Origin: Zantedeschia hybrid cultivar
Lineage: Eukaryota > Streptophyta > Magnoliopsida > Alismatales > Araceae
Assembly: GCA_030544215.1 (NCBI GenBank)
Contig: JARZZO010000008.1
Coordinates: forward strand, 18,306,614-18,370,613
DNA length: 64,000 nt
Direction: 5' to 3'
Positions within the stretch are counted from its first letter, which is position 1. Every line of letters begins with the position of its first letter. A program made the translations under genes and the position numbers. Under the pieces are notes generated by a model. The model did not search any database and was not told the origin of the DNA. It saw only the letters and a list, made by a program, of their open reading frames with translations. This document shows, in pieces, positions 11,341-23,125 of the stretch.

Positions 11341-12228
11341 GAATACGTATTATCAACATGAGATAATTAAATACTCACTAAGAAAGAGAGAGAATAAAAG
11401 TTAATTATATATTTATAGTTAATGTATAAAAATAAAGAATGTTATGTACAAAAAATTAACTTGAAAACTAACCTCTAACTTACATATATTAGCCACTGTC
11501 TGAGTGCTACTACAGTGATACCATTTTTGCTTACCCTTATTTTCTTTGTTAACAGAACTTCTTTTCTGCAAACTACAACCAACATAAAACCTCAAGACAT
11601 TAGTTTAATACTGATTAGCAGAAGCACACATAGCCTCTGATCTTATCACTCCCAATTGTGGGTTTTACAGGTAATTTTAAAGCTATATACATGCCCAATG
11701 AGTATGGACATGCAACATACCACATTACATGTGCCAACACATAGCCATGGGCACACCACATATACACATGCATAGAAGCACCATAAAATCATCTGGAGAG
11801 AGTACTTTGTTCACAAATGAAACAACTTGGAAACGGAAACACAAACGTTTCAATATAATGCAGTCAATGGATACTAATCTGGCTATATAAACATGGTCTA
11901 ATTAGCTACAACTTTAAGATAAACTTGATTCACCCAATAATTATTATGACAAGGAATCTCATCTCCAGGTGGAAGAAGGCTTCCATTATTATGGCCAAGG
12001 CATGACGTCTCAGATTCAATAGCATGCTCTAATAAAATAGCACATAATTGTCACCACTTCTAGGAAGAGACATACTGATAGAAGATATAAACATGGCATA
12101 AGCTCAACCATGTACCTGATGCTTGTAAAACTTGGACAAAAAAAAATGTTATCCTTTTTAAGTACATCATCTATTTCAGAAGAATGCAAACATAGACAAC
12201 TGAATCAAAGTTAAGGTTCACTACAAGA

Positions 12229-12275
12229 AAGTTCATATATACCTACAACAAAAATAGTAAGTAAATAAAGAATAG
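12229..12275 (+). mobile_element. second CACTA end, internal remnant
   Basis: CACTACAAGAAAGTTCATATATACCT recurs inside the element in the same orientation as its left end, with following ACCTACAACAAAAATAGTA also matching. No matching right end is seen nearby. It may be a truncated nested CACTA or an internal duplication of the end. Confidence 0.55.
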
Positions 12276-14269
12276 ATCTTAAAAGAAGCAATAGGTACAC
12301 TAACATCCTTTCCATCTCAACTAACACATTGTATGTAGCGGTAGTCTTAACAGAGGTTTTAACATCAACATGTCAACATTGATAGACAAGCACATTCCCT
12401 TTTCCTTTAGTTAATGGATCACAATATTCCCTCATATGCCATTTTCTACTATCCACTAGCCTACCATTCAAAAGAAGTAATACTTGGCTACAAACCTAAA
12501 ATTAGTATTTTGTTACTGGATTTCTAGTTACAAAAAATTATAGGGAGCAAAAGATATCTATCTAGGTTCTGAAAAGGAAAAGCATATACATAAGCCGCAC
12601 ACATCCTTACTGAGCTTTAGAAATAGAACATAAAAGTAAGTTTGTGAAATAGAAGAATAAATAGAATGTAGTAGAGCTTAGCCAATAGAAGAAAGGATTG
12701 AATCCAAATGGCAATAGAAGTGACAAATCATATTGATTCATAAAAAAAGATTAAACAAAACTATTAAGATCAACATCAAATCAAAATAGACCATGCAATT
12801 AAAGCCTCCCCAACTTAGTTATTGTCTCCTTCAACTTAGCAAACTACTCAGACAATTGTCTATTCGTAGCCCTTCCTTGACTTCTATCCAATTTCTAACT
12901 AGTCAAAATAAGAGATAACGAATGTTAATCATGGGCCAGCAGCTATCCAGAAGCTGCAGCCCCTCCCTCACTTCTTTTCTTTTCCCACAGCTCATAAAAA
13001 CAGAGCAGAATGCAAAAATGAAGCCAACAATCACAACCAAAAATTGATGCTAAACATCATACTTGCAGCAGCTAATCAATCCAATTTCATTATTCATTGT
13101 GGTTGAGAACTCATCTATTGGGTCAAAGGATGAGAAGATAAGACCCATGCACACAACCATCCTACTATTATTCAAGAGATCAGTGCACTATTGTTTGATT
13201 TCTAGGCAAATGTTACTTGTGTTCTAACAAAAAAAATCAACCTGCAAACTTCTTGGTCATGCATGTCATGATCTTTCCTATGACATTTGGCTTCAATGGT
13301 GGGATTTGACTATGGAAACAAGGGGACCTATGCTCGGTTAGATGACAGTGGGAACTCGTTTGTGGGGAATGAAAAAAAAGAACAAAACCATTGGAAACGA
13401 GAAAATGAACTAGCATACCTTAGCTTTAGAGATGATCTTGACTACGACAAGCTTTAGGCAAACTGGAAAATTTGATAAAACAATTTAATCAAGTCCCATT
13501 AGAATAAAATGTAGAAGTCATGCAAGGGATCAACAAATGTAGTGTCATACATTCTCAAGATGTATGCCAAATCCGGATATCTTGGATTTTGCAACAACAC
13601 ACCTTCCACTATCTGATAAACACATTCTACAAAATTATAGTGGAAGAATGAAGGATCAAACAGAAACACATGCCAAAACTTTGGCACTACCGAAATCACA
13701 AACCTTCACTTGGCGAGTAAGAAGATCAACTTGCAAACAACCAATCTACGTAAGTGACAGATAAAAATGCATCAGTGAAGAATAAATAAAAAATCAGCTG
13801 ACCACCACAGAAGAAGCAGAAGCACTGGATCCACAGGCCACAGCAGCAGCTAGCAGGGGCAGCAATCAGTAGTGGCAGCAACAACAAAAAGTATGTAAAA
13901 TACTCATATGATCAATTTTTCTGAAAGAGGGTCTCTCATCAGATATCCTAACACAAAGAATACTAGAAGAACTCTCCTGAAGGAGAATAGAACACAAGAC
14001 AAAAAATGAAATAAAATGTTTACTTCATAATTGGGGAATATACTCAAGCATGTTGTGGGCAACATTAAAATGGGCACTACACTACTACCGTCAAAGATGG
14101 ATCTGGTGGCTCTGCCTCTCATGCATCTTCTTGCTCCCTCCTTGAAGGCCAGGGCTTCCGAGACAGCCAGGTTGCTGGAAGTGGTTCGTGGCAAGACAAG
14201 ACCTTCCATGTCCAATCTCTGCACACAGAAATCCAACGCGACACTAGGACAATGAACTACTTATATATA
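12276..14269. other. CACTA interior, no gene recognised
   Basis: AT-rich with short open frames only. A CAG/GCA-rich stretch lies at 13800-13870. Earlier TNPA exons may lie here but could not be identified. Confidence 0.4.
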
Positions 14270-14990
14270 AGTACTACGTGACGAGTCCCTACTGCAGCTG
14301 GCCGAAGAGGGGAGTTGTCGCCGCTGGCAGCGCTGGAGATGGTGGGCGTAGCCGGCAACCCCACCGTGGATCACGCAGGCGTAGTGCTCGTGCTTGTGGC
14401 CGTGGTGGTGATGCTGGCTGCAGCACACGGGAGTAGGTAGCCTCCAAAAAAGTGGCCGCCGAGGGGGAGAACTGCTGGTGGCTGAGGAGGTGGCGGGGCG
14501 CAGCCGCAGCGATCAGCAACACACAGAAGGAAGGGGCTCTACCCTACGGCGGCGCGACGGCGACATAGAGGGCACCCTTGTCGGGTATGGGGGCGCCGGG
14601 TGATGTTGCTGGGAGAGCAAGGCTCGGACCTTGAGTGGGAGTCCCAGCCGCGGCTGGTGATGTCGTACTACTCCAGGATGTTGGCAAGGTCCTCATCGGC
14701 GGTGATGGAGACGAGGTATTGAGGTCCTCTGTGGGGATTTGGCACCGCAGGCTCATCGCCACTCCTCATCCGCATAGCCCACTAGCTCTACTCCAACACA
14801 ATCCGCACAGATCAAAACCCAAAAAATCAAACAAAACAAGAAAAAGAACAGGAAGACCATCGTGTGCACAGGATTTTGGGGGCCGGGGGGTGGGGGGAGG
14901 GAAGAAGATGTCACTGCACAACATCACAATAATAGCGGTTCTGTTGTTCGGAGGTTTGGAGGTGGGAATTTGAAGATTTAGGAGAAGGAG
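14270..14990 (-). other. GC-rich block near the CACTA right end
   Basis: A sharp GC-rich island in an AT-rich element has overlapping open frames on the minus strand at 14289-14522, 14544-14762 and 14766-15026. It lies ~300 bp inside the right end, where the promoter and first exon of the TNPA gene are expected. No domain is recognised. It could also be captured host sequence. Confidence 0.4.
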
Positions 14991-15262
14991 ATATGTTTGG
15001 AAAAGGCCCGCTAATGTTTTCGTCATTTGCCGCCTTCGGAAAAGAAATTTAGGACTTCTCCTACGTTTTGGGTTTTAAAAGATTATATTATTACCTACTA
15101 CTTTTTATATAGTATGCATAAACGTGATATTACCTACGAGTTTATTTTTGTTATAAATAAAATATTATTTCTTCTAAAAAATGTAGGTAAATACTTATCT
15201 ACACCGACAACTAATGTAAGCGTAGGTATGAGTCGTAGGTATACATCGACTTTCTTGTAGTG

Positions 15263-15331
15263 AAGGAACAGAAAGCTAGCAAGCAAGATGGTCAAACCTG
15301 CAACCTTAATAAGATTGTTACCTACAGCCAT
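15263..15331 (-). pseudogene. CLE peptide gene, copy 1, signal-peptide part
   Basis: It encodes residues 1-23 (MAVGNNLIKVAGLTILLASF, then LFL) of the CLE precursor from an ATG at 15329-15331 in a good context (ACCATGGC). It is then cut by the CACTA right end. The open frame continues 42 codons into the transposon without a CLE motif. The TATA-like upstream region (near 15409-15425) is intact and identical to copy 2, so a truncated transcript is possible. Confidence 0.88.
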
Positions 15332-16645
15332 GGTAACGTATAGATCTCCGGAGCAGTGCGTGCTGTGTGATAAACGGAGATCGACGAATAGAAAAGAGTA
15401 GTGCTAGCCATATATATATATTGAGCAAACGATCGCTTCGAGCATGGGAGATGGATTATGTTAAATTAATGAGCATATCATCTTATTAATTAGCGTACTC
15501 TTACTTGATTAGTTTTGGGTTGTCCCCTGCGCACCGACGTCCCAATCTATCCTCAGGCCTGTATTTGGTAGAGAGATATAGATCAATGGGTATTGTCTCG
15601 CTCCACATGCCACGGGTTTCCCCGCTCCTATGGCTGTACGACGCGTTCTTCTACTATATATGTGCATACAAGAAAAAATAACATTCAAAATGAGGCAAAT
15701 ACATATACTTCTTACTAGTAAATAGCTTAAATGAGTGTACTCGACTATCATACATACTACTCAGGTATTAATAACTTGGAACAAATCAAGTATTATATAG
15801 ATACTAAAAAAGAAGATGCCAAGCATCAAATACATACTAAAAGAGAAGACCTCTTTTTCGTTCTTCTATGTTGGCACTATAAGAATATTAATAGTTTCTT
15901 TTTTATGTAAAAATAAGAAAATATTATTTCCAATAATGCTTATTTTTTACCTTTTACATTAGTAGATTTGAGAAAAAGAGCATAACCAGGGAAACTTCTA
16001 ATAAATTTAGGAGTATATACATAAAAATGTATGAATTTTTTAGCATATTTCACAGGAGTGCACCCCATTTTGATGAGAAGGGCATGCCTGCAACATTTAT
16101 GAGGATGTTAAGGGAATTTATAACAATATATGAGATTCAAGGGGATATATACAAACATAGTAATTTCCAGAAGGATCTGAATAAAAATCCATTTATACAC
16201 AAACTTACACAGACACTGTATATATAGACACATAGCAATGTAAATGGTACCCAAAAATCTGTTTGTCCGTCCGTTTTCTTTCACTTAACTATCGATTATA
16301 TCTTATTTAAAATTCTCATTTTAAATGAAATCTCGAATCATACCTATATTGTTAAATGTCTTATTGTCCATGTCATTGTTTTACTCCCTTCACCTCCTTA
16401 TTCACTAACTTGCAAGGTTCATTTTCACAAATGTCACGTTATTTGCGAGATAAATTTATAAGAACTACTTAGAAAGAACTTATATCTATATATATTTTAA
16501 AAGTAATATTCCCTTGTTCCTTCTAAGAAGCAATAGAAGATTAAGCTTATATTGACACATAGTAGTGTTTGATAGTTTAACTTTTATGTATCTATTTCTG
16601 ATAATTTTAAAAGATAAGGATAAGGATACACATATTGTTTAATCC

Positions 16646-17416
16646 CCTTACATATATATTGCATACTTTATCGTATATGACATGTAAATATGTGATTACG
16701 TAATGTTATGACATTTACGTTCTCAATCGCTATTATTATGAGCTTTCAATAAGATTCTAAGATTTTGGAACAATGCCAATTTTGGACGGACTAAACGTAT
16801 CTTACGGGTCAAAATAAAATTTTGAATAAAGATTTTATACACTATATACCCAATCAGAAGATAGAGAAAAATGAACATTTATTTGACCCTCCTGTTTTAT
16901 TGATATGTTATGCAAAAAAATTCATATTATTTGTTAATAAATAAAATTAGTAGTAATTTAAGTAAGTCTCATAAATTATAACCTCATATGATCAAAAGCT
17001 TATCATTTCTTAAGACAAGCTTATAACTTGATGAATGTCTTTTTGTTATATAATTATATTTTTATTTTATTTTTAAAATATTTGTTAGGAAATTATAATT
17101 ATTTTGATATACATTTTAATCATATCTTTGACTGCCTAGTTCAAAATTTAGGCGGAACCAAACATACTTTTGTTGTACTATACCTGTATCTTATTTCACT
17201 AACCATGATTCGGATCAAATTATCAAGATTTTCTGTTGGATCATCCCATCTACTTCAATCACAAAACATATTGAAAATGTAATTAGATTAACTTGTATAC
17301 TTAACATTAATCATTTAGAAAATATATTTATCAAATATTTTTGCAATCACGTCTGAGTTGATCTTGTGAGTCAGTAAAAAGGCTAGCATCAGCTAGAGTT
17401 TAATCCGATGCCAAAT
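16646..17416. other. AT-rich spacer between duplicate segments
   Basis: No gene, RNA or element is recognised. Confidence 0.4.
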
Positions 17417-17510
17417 TCCTGACTTTTCACAAGGATGGGCAGTTACATAGAAGTTTTTAACTTTTTTTTTTTTTTTTCACTTTCAGTCCCCTATGATCAT
17501 TCAATATATT
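17417..17510 (+). repeat. half of a foldback MITE
   Basis: CTGACTTTTCACAAGG through ACTTTCAGTCCCCTATGATC matches the left arm of the foldback element at 22563-22905. The right arm is missing: the sequence runs directly into the tandem repeat at 17505. Confidence 0.6.
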
Positions 17511-19175
17511 TTTTAGATAACAAGAGGGCGAAATTACACACTCGTAATTCGGGCATTATGGGTAACAATGAAATAATGAAAATGAATCTATTGGTCGCAT
17601 GGTTCCATTGCTTCGCGCAACCCCACTAGATAATGATTTTATTTATATGAACTTTTTATTTTTTAGCATGCGAATGGTGGCAACAGTTGAGGATGGTAAG
17701 AGTGTGCAAATTTGTAGCCCTATCTATTGGTACGCTGGGATGGTTGGATGGCCTCGGTGCAACCACATATTAGTGTGTTTTTTTGGATAGCAAGAGGACA
17801 AAATTGCACGCTCGTAATTCGGAGATTATATGCAATAATGAAAGAACTAAAATGAGTCTATTGATAGGATAGCTCCACAGTAAGGAGCAACCCCTCTGGA
17901 CAATGATTTTTTCTATATTACATACATGTTTTTGAGTCTTGAAATGATTCATAATTGATAGGGGTATAGTGTACCGACGGAGGATGAGTCTGTGACATTA
18001 ATGGTGGGTATTGTAATTTGAATGTTACATTCTTGTTAGTTTATTTCTGTATTCGTTACTATAATGTACTAAATTTTTTTGTGCATGGAATGTGAAATTA
18101 TTGATAACAAGGGTAAGGTGCGTATGAACTTCCAAGAAGTGTGTTACTTGTCGATTTGGCTCAAAAGAAGTAGCAAGAATGATGCGTTGTAGTATTTTTT
18201 TCATTGATAATGCATTTTGTAAAATTGAAATTATATTATCGGAATTGCGTGCATATGTGCAAGTGAATGTTATGGCAGATGATTTTGTATATATTTTCTT
18301 CGACGTAATTGAGTGTATGATTACAAATTTTTCTATCATTTGATGACTATATTTGGTTACAAAAAATTTGAGACTTATACATTTTTTATGTAACTTAATT
18401 TGTCACAATGATCTTTTCTTTTTATATTTTAAATGATTGTACGCGTTGTAATTCAGGCTGTAATGTTTATGTTTTTCACGGACGAAATAAATTAAATAAT
18501 GAAAGCATGATTTTGTATTTAGATTCATAAAAAAGTTTAATTCAGTCAAATTAGTGAATCTATGCCCACAATGGTCTCGTAATAATAGTTAGCTAAGTAA
18601 TTCTAATTGATGAGCTTACCTTTTGACGTCGATAGAAACATAAATTAGTCACAACCGAAGCTAAACCTAAATTTATTCCGTCTAAATTAAAATATTTTAT
18701 TATTATATTATAAAATTAATTTAAACAAAATATTATGTTAAACTATTCAACTTGACGGGAAAAAAAAGTGATAATATTTTATCTTTAAAAATTAATTTAT
18801 ATATTATAGTGTGTTAACATGTGTGTAAATTTAAAATAAATTAAAATTAATTTTTTGAACCGAATAATATTCTACACATTTTACATAAGGAATTTGAAAA
18901 CGATGCGAATTGGGAATAACTTATGCTTGGAATTGTAAGGACAACATGGATATTTTCACCTTTTATTCTACTTCTTATTCCACTCCTTCTTATCAAATTA
19001 CTTGGAACAGCACACTATAATTTCTGAGTGAAATACGAACAACTTATCAAATCAAATTATCTTTTGTTCTGCACACGCGGTACGGCCGGCCACACCGCGT
19101 GTGCAGAACACCCACGACCAGCAGCTAAGGCCGAACACCGCCTCACCGAACCGGCGCTTCAGAGCATCCCCTCGG

Positions 19176-19427
19176 CTAGCCATTGTGTATGGGGTCGGGT
19201 CCTCCTGGTACCAACCTCTTGTTATCCACTTGCCCGTGCCTCCAGTAAGTCCGCACGAGCTCCGTGGACAGCTGCTCCAACCTCCGTTCATGGAGTTTCA
19301 TCCGATCGCTAGCTTCCGTGACCAGGTCGCGTTGCAGGCGAGCTTCGGAGCTCGCAACAAGGAACAGAAAGCTAGCAAGCAAGATGGTCAAACCTGCAAC
19401 CTTAATAAGATTGTTACCTACAGCCAT
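19176..19427 (-). CDS. CLE (CLAVATA3/ESR-related) peptide precursor, intact
   Basis: An 83-residue single-exon precursor. Residues 1 to about 27 form a typical signal peptide (hydrophobic core VAGLTILLASFLFLVA, small residues at the likely cleavage site). A charged variable region with a predicted helix (SDRMKLHERRLEQL) follows. The C-terminus carries the 12-residue CLE motif RLVPGGPDPIHN at residues 71-82, plus one Gly. All CLE hallmarks are present: R1, P4, G6, P7, D8, P9, H11, N12, with a basic KR before it for processing. CLE peptides are secreted, trimmed glycopeptides sensed by leucine-rich-repeat receptor kinases, controlling meristem, vascular or root development. The start ATG has a strong context (ACCATGGC). 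The receptor and role of this member are unknown. Confidence 0.93.
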   Translation of the reverse strand: MAVGNNLIKVAGLTILLASFLFLVASSEARLQRDLVTEASDRMKLHERRLEQLSTELVRTYWRHGQVDNKRLVPGGPDPIHNG

Positions 19428-19502
19428 GGTAACGTATAGATCTCCGGAGCAGTGCGTGCTGTGTGATAAACGGAGATCGACGAATAGAAAAGAGTAGTGC
19501 TA

Positions 19503-19521
19503 GCCATATATATATATATTG
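19503..19521 (-). promoter_or_regulatory. putative TATA region of the CLE gene
   Basis: On the minus strand a CAATATATATATATATGG tract lies about 80 bp before the ATG, with the right spacing for a short 5' leader. Copy 1 has the same tract, two bases shorter, at 15409-15425. It could be a simple AT repeat only. Confidence 0.4.
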
Positions 19522-19772
19522 AGCAAACGATCGCTTCGAGCATGGGAGATGGATTATGTTAAATTAATGAGCATATCATCTTATTAATTAGCGTACTCTT
19601 ATTTGATTAGTTTTGGGTTGTCCCCTGCGCACCGACGTCCGAATCTATCCTCAGGCCTGTATTTGGTAGAGAGATATAGATCAATGGGTATTGTTTCGCT
19701 CCACATGCCACGGGTTTCCTCGCTCCTCTGGCTGTACGAAGCGTTCTTCTGCTATATATGTGCATACAAGAT

Positions 19773-20175
19773 GGCTACCTGAGCCATGAACTTTTCCAAA
19801 GTGGGATCTTCCGTTCAACCATATCATCACCCATTGATGACAGATATAAAGAATAATCTTAACTTATCATGTGTGTGTACATACACATAACAATCTACTT
19901 TCTCTGAAATAATGTAAATATCTTTTATAAAATTATAAAGAGAAATATGTACTAATATTTTGATAGTAAAAATGTCTCTATCCTTCAAAAAAAGTAAAAA
20001 CATATATATACATAGTGGTACAAAAGTTGGAATTATATTAACTCGGAGACTATTGTGAAAAGTCGTGTCGACTTAACATAAATAAATGGGTGTTATATAA
20101 TAATTAATATAAATAATCATCATAAAAAGTCAAATGTTTTAATGTGTATTATATTTGTGTATTTCCTATGCACAA
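19773..20175. other. ~400-bp segment present only in duplicate copy 2
   Basis: Copy 1 reads TGTGCATACAAG directly into AAAAAATAACATTC (near 15660-15680). Copy 2 has about 400 bp between TGCATACAAG and TATGCACAAG. The short similar text at both borders fits a deletion in copy 1 by microhomology as well as an insertion in copy 2. No element ends are visible. Confidence 0.6.
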
Positions 20176-21179
20176 GAAAAAATTACATTCAAAATGAAGC
20201 AAAAACATATGCTTCTTACTAGTAAATGGCTTAAATGAGTGTACTCGACTATCATACATACTACTTAGGTATTAATAACTTGAAACAAATCAAGTATTAT
20301 ATAGATACTAAAAAAGAAGATGCCAAGCATCAAATACATACTAAAAGAGAAGACCTCTTTTTCGTTCTTCTATGTTGGCACTATAACAATATTAACAGTT
20401 TCTTTTTTATGTAAAAATAAGAAAATATTATTTCCAATAATGCTTATTTTTTGCCTTTTACATTAGTAGATTTGAGAAAAAGAACATAACCAGGGAAAAA
20501 GAACTTCTAATAAATTTTGGAGTATATACACAAAAATGTATGAATTTTTTAGCATATTTCACATGAATGCACCCCATTTTGATGAGAAGGGCATAACTGT
20601 AACATTTATGAGGATGTTAAGGGAATTTATAACAATATATGACATTCAAGGAGATATATACAAATATAGTAATTTTCAGAAGGATATGAATAAAAATCCA
20701 TTTATACACAGACACTGTATATATAGACACATAGTAATGTAAATGGTACCTAAAAATCCGTTTGTCCGTCTGTTTTCTTTCACTTAACTATTGATTATAT
20801 CTTATTTAAAATTCTCATTTTAAATGAAATCTCATACCTATATAGTTAAATGTCTGATTGTCCATGTCATTGTTTTACTCCCTTCACCCCCTTATTCACT
20901 AACTTGCAAGGTTCATTTTCACAAATCTCACGTGATTTGCGAGGTAAATTTATAAGAACTACTTAGAAAGAACTTATATCTATATATATATTAAAAATAA
21001 TATTCCCTTGTTCCTTCCAAAAAGTAATAAAAGATTAACTTTATGTCGACACATAGTATTGTTTGATAATTTAACCTTTATGTATCTGTTTCTGATAATT
21101 TTAAAAGACAAGGATAAGGAGACACATATTGTTTAAAGGATCAGGATAAGAGTAGAGCCAATACTCGACCGGACATGTA

Positions 21180-22162
21180 TCCTCTTACATCCCTATACGC
21201 ACATTATCAGTTTTTTTTTTTTTAATAAACACTGTGGTAAACGATTGTATTTCTATCTATATGCGTAAAATTCTAATAAATTTTAATGAATTCAAGGATG
21301 TATATATAATTATGATAAATATAGGATTATATATGTAAAGATATTTGAATTATTTTGGCACATTCTACTGGAGTTCATGGTATTTTGATGCTCAAAATGT
21401 CGTAGATTCTTACTGAACATGTCGAAAAGATTTTGTATATTTTAATTCAAGATATGTAAAATTTTGTGAAAATAAAAATTTATTATTTCCAATCATGCTT
21501 ATTTTTTGCCTTTTGCATGAATAGATTTGAGAAAAAGAGCATACGTGGAAAAAAACTCTAATAAATTTAGAAGTATATATGTAAAAATGTCTCAATCTTT
21601 TAGCATATTCCATTGAAGTGCACCCCATTTTGATGGGAAGGGTATAATTGTAACATTTATGATGATGTTAGGAGAATTTATAACCATATATGAGATTCTT
21701 GGATACATCTATACAAATATGGTAATTTCCAACAATATATATGGATAAAAATCCATATATATACACACTCAAACATAGACACCATGTATATATACACACA
21801 CATTATCAGATTTATTTTATAAATACCATTATAAGCGATCATATTTCTATCTATATATGTAAAATTCTAATAAATTTTAATGAATTCAAAGGTATATATG
21901 CAAAATTAAGCTAAAATTAGGATTACATATGTAAAGATATCTAAATTATTTTGGCATATTCCATTGAAGTTCATGGTATTTTGATGGTAAAAATGTCATA
22001 AGCTTTAACTGAATATGTCGACAAGATTTTGTACATTTAATTCAAGATATGTAAAATTATGTTGAATGTAGGGGTATACATGTGAAAATATCCGAAACTT
22101 GTTGGCATACTTCTTTGAAAATTATAGTGTTGAAAATTATGGTGTTTTGATGGGAAGGGTAT
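21180..22162. repeat. ~600-bp tandem duplication upstream of the CLE gene
   Basis: The blocks CACATTATCAG...ATTCTAATAAATTTTAATGA and TTTTGGCACATTCTACTGGA...TTCAAGATATGTAAAAT occur at 21190-21480 and again at 21800-22080. Between them lies a ~325-bp unit (21470-21795) also present in both duplicate segments. Everything is AT-rich and non-coding. Confidence 0.7.
21470..21795. repeat. third copy of a ~325-bp conserved upstream unit
   Basis: It is similar to about 15920-16225 and 20420-20725, with shared landmarks TTTGAGAAAAAGAGCATA, GTGCACCCCATTTTGATG and TGTAACATTTATGA. The other two lie ~600 and ~1000 bp upstream of CLE copies 1 and 2. No open frame is maintained between copies. Confidence 0.65.
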
Positions 22163-22560
22163 AACGTGCAAGACCCGCCTGATGGCAGGAAGGTCTTATG
22201 GGTGGGTCCTGGGAGGACCTTCGACCTTTCGGACAGTCGGGAGGAAGCGTCCTTCTGAGTACGGGGTATTGATCTTCATTCAACCAAGTTGCGGGTCTCT
22301 GAGTGCTGAGAAGGTAGGCTCCTTTCGGCTCTCAATTGATATGACTGAGACATTGCGGTGTCTCGGGAGCCACCAGCCGGTGTTGTGCTGGCATTGTCGG
22401 GACCCAGGTCCATGCGCTCCGGGTTCCTACCTTTAGCCTGTCAGTCGGGAAACCGAGAGAACCCGCGTAGCATCCTCGCACCGATTCCTGTTGACTGCGA
22501 GTCCTTGGGCCTTTGGGGTAAATGGGCCTGCTTGGGCCGAATCCCAATCGCCCCTCATCA
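22163..22560. other. GC-rich island, possible solo-LTR fragment
   Basis: About 395 bp with high GC interrupts sequence of very low GC. The left junction breaks a repeat (TGATGGGAAGGGTATAA, intact at 21631). The right junction is at the start of the MITE flank CTGACTTTTCACAAGG. Read on the minus strand it starts TGATGAGGGG and ends near GGTCTTGCA, i.e. TG..CA, but no 5-bp target duplication is seen (TAACG against CTGAC). It is not rRNA or tRNA by inspection, and no convincing protein frame is present. Confidence 0.4.
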
Positions 22561-22562
22561 CT

Positions 22563-22905
22563 GACTTTTCACAAGGTAGGGTAGTTATATCAAAGTTTTA
22601 AGGTTTTCTTTTTACTTTCAGTCCCCTATAATCATTTAATATTTTCTTGTTAGTCTTTGCAATCTTCATATTTACTTTAATCTCCAACAACAACTATTTT
22701 TTAATTGTCTCAAAAGACCGCTCCACCCTCCTTAAAAAACCGTTTAAAAGACTTTTTAAAGAAGATTCAACAATTAATGTACGGAGTTTAAAATAAATAT
22801 GAAGAGCGTAATTAAGGACTAATAAAGAATATTAAATGATTATAGACTATAGAGACTAAAAGGCAGAAAACCAAGCCTTTTATTTTGAAGTCTACTAATT
22901 AAGAT
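22563..22905. mobile_element. foldback-type MITE
   Basis: The two halves are an imperfect inverted repeat. CTTTCAGTCCCCTATAATCATTTAATATT on the left mirrors AATATTAAATGATTATAGACTATAGAGAC on the right, extending about 100 bp on each side around a centre near 22735. Exact ends and target duplication are unclear. A half copy lies at 17417-17510. Confidence 0.6.
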
Positions 22906-23125
22906 CGCAAGCTATACCCTTTCTATCTAGGATTGAAAGAGTTAGATGGACCGATACAATATTGAAAAGCACTTTAGGCATGCAGGGTACATATGGTCAG
23001 CGATCACAACGTGAGATATGTGCATTTGGAAAATAAATTCAAATTAACAACAACACAGAGCCGCTAGAACAACAGCCCCTCCCATCGACACATATAAGGG
23101 GAAGAATAGAGATCCTCTATGTTTA

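Larger units (their letters stand above)
8807..15262 (-). mobile_element. CACTA (En/Spm) transposon, non-autonomous, 6456 bp
   Basis: The ends are perfect 14-bp terminal inverted repeats CACTACAAGAAAGT, flanked by a 3-bp AAG target duplication (8804-8806 and 15263-15265). The uninterrupted site (GCAACAAGGAACAG) is preserved in the paralogous segment near 19353-19366, which proves both boundaries. Subterminal regions are packed with CCTAC/GTAGG motifs in both orientations, the usual transposase-binding arrangement. Minus-strand exons of a TNPA-like gene are seen at 10949-11340, but no TNPD/TNP2 transposase, so it probably depends on another element. It sits in codon 23 of a CLE gene. Confidence 0.93.
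6925..16645. repeat. segmental duplication, copy 1 (interrupted by CACTA)
   Basis: Without the CACTA insertion (8807-15262 plus one AAG), this segment aligns to 17505-21140 in the same orientation. The aligned stretch includes the tandem repeats, about 1.2 kb of AT-rich sequence, the CLE gene and its upstream region to about 16645, where similarity ends abruptly at a TTGTTTAA. In the CLE coding part I count 3 differences in 186 bp and none in the 69 bp beyond the insertion. Non-coding flanks differ more, including a ~400-bp indel. Confidence 0.85.
17505..21140. repeat. segmental duplication, copy 2 (no CACTA)
   Basis: Same order as copy 1: tandem repeats, AT-rich stretch, CLE gene, upstream region. 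Compared with copy 1 it lacks the CACTA but has an extra ~400 bp at about 19773-20175. Similarity stops near 21140, after which the two copies differ completely. Confidence 0.85.

Noticed and set aside
22182..22564. Overlapping 68-84-codon frames in the GC-rich island
   Set aside because: Three overlapping frames on both strands without domain or start context; due to GC-rich composition.
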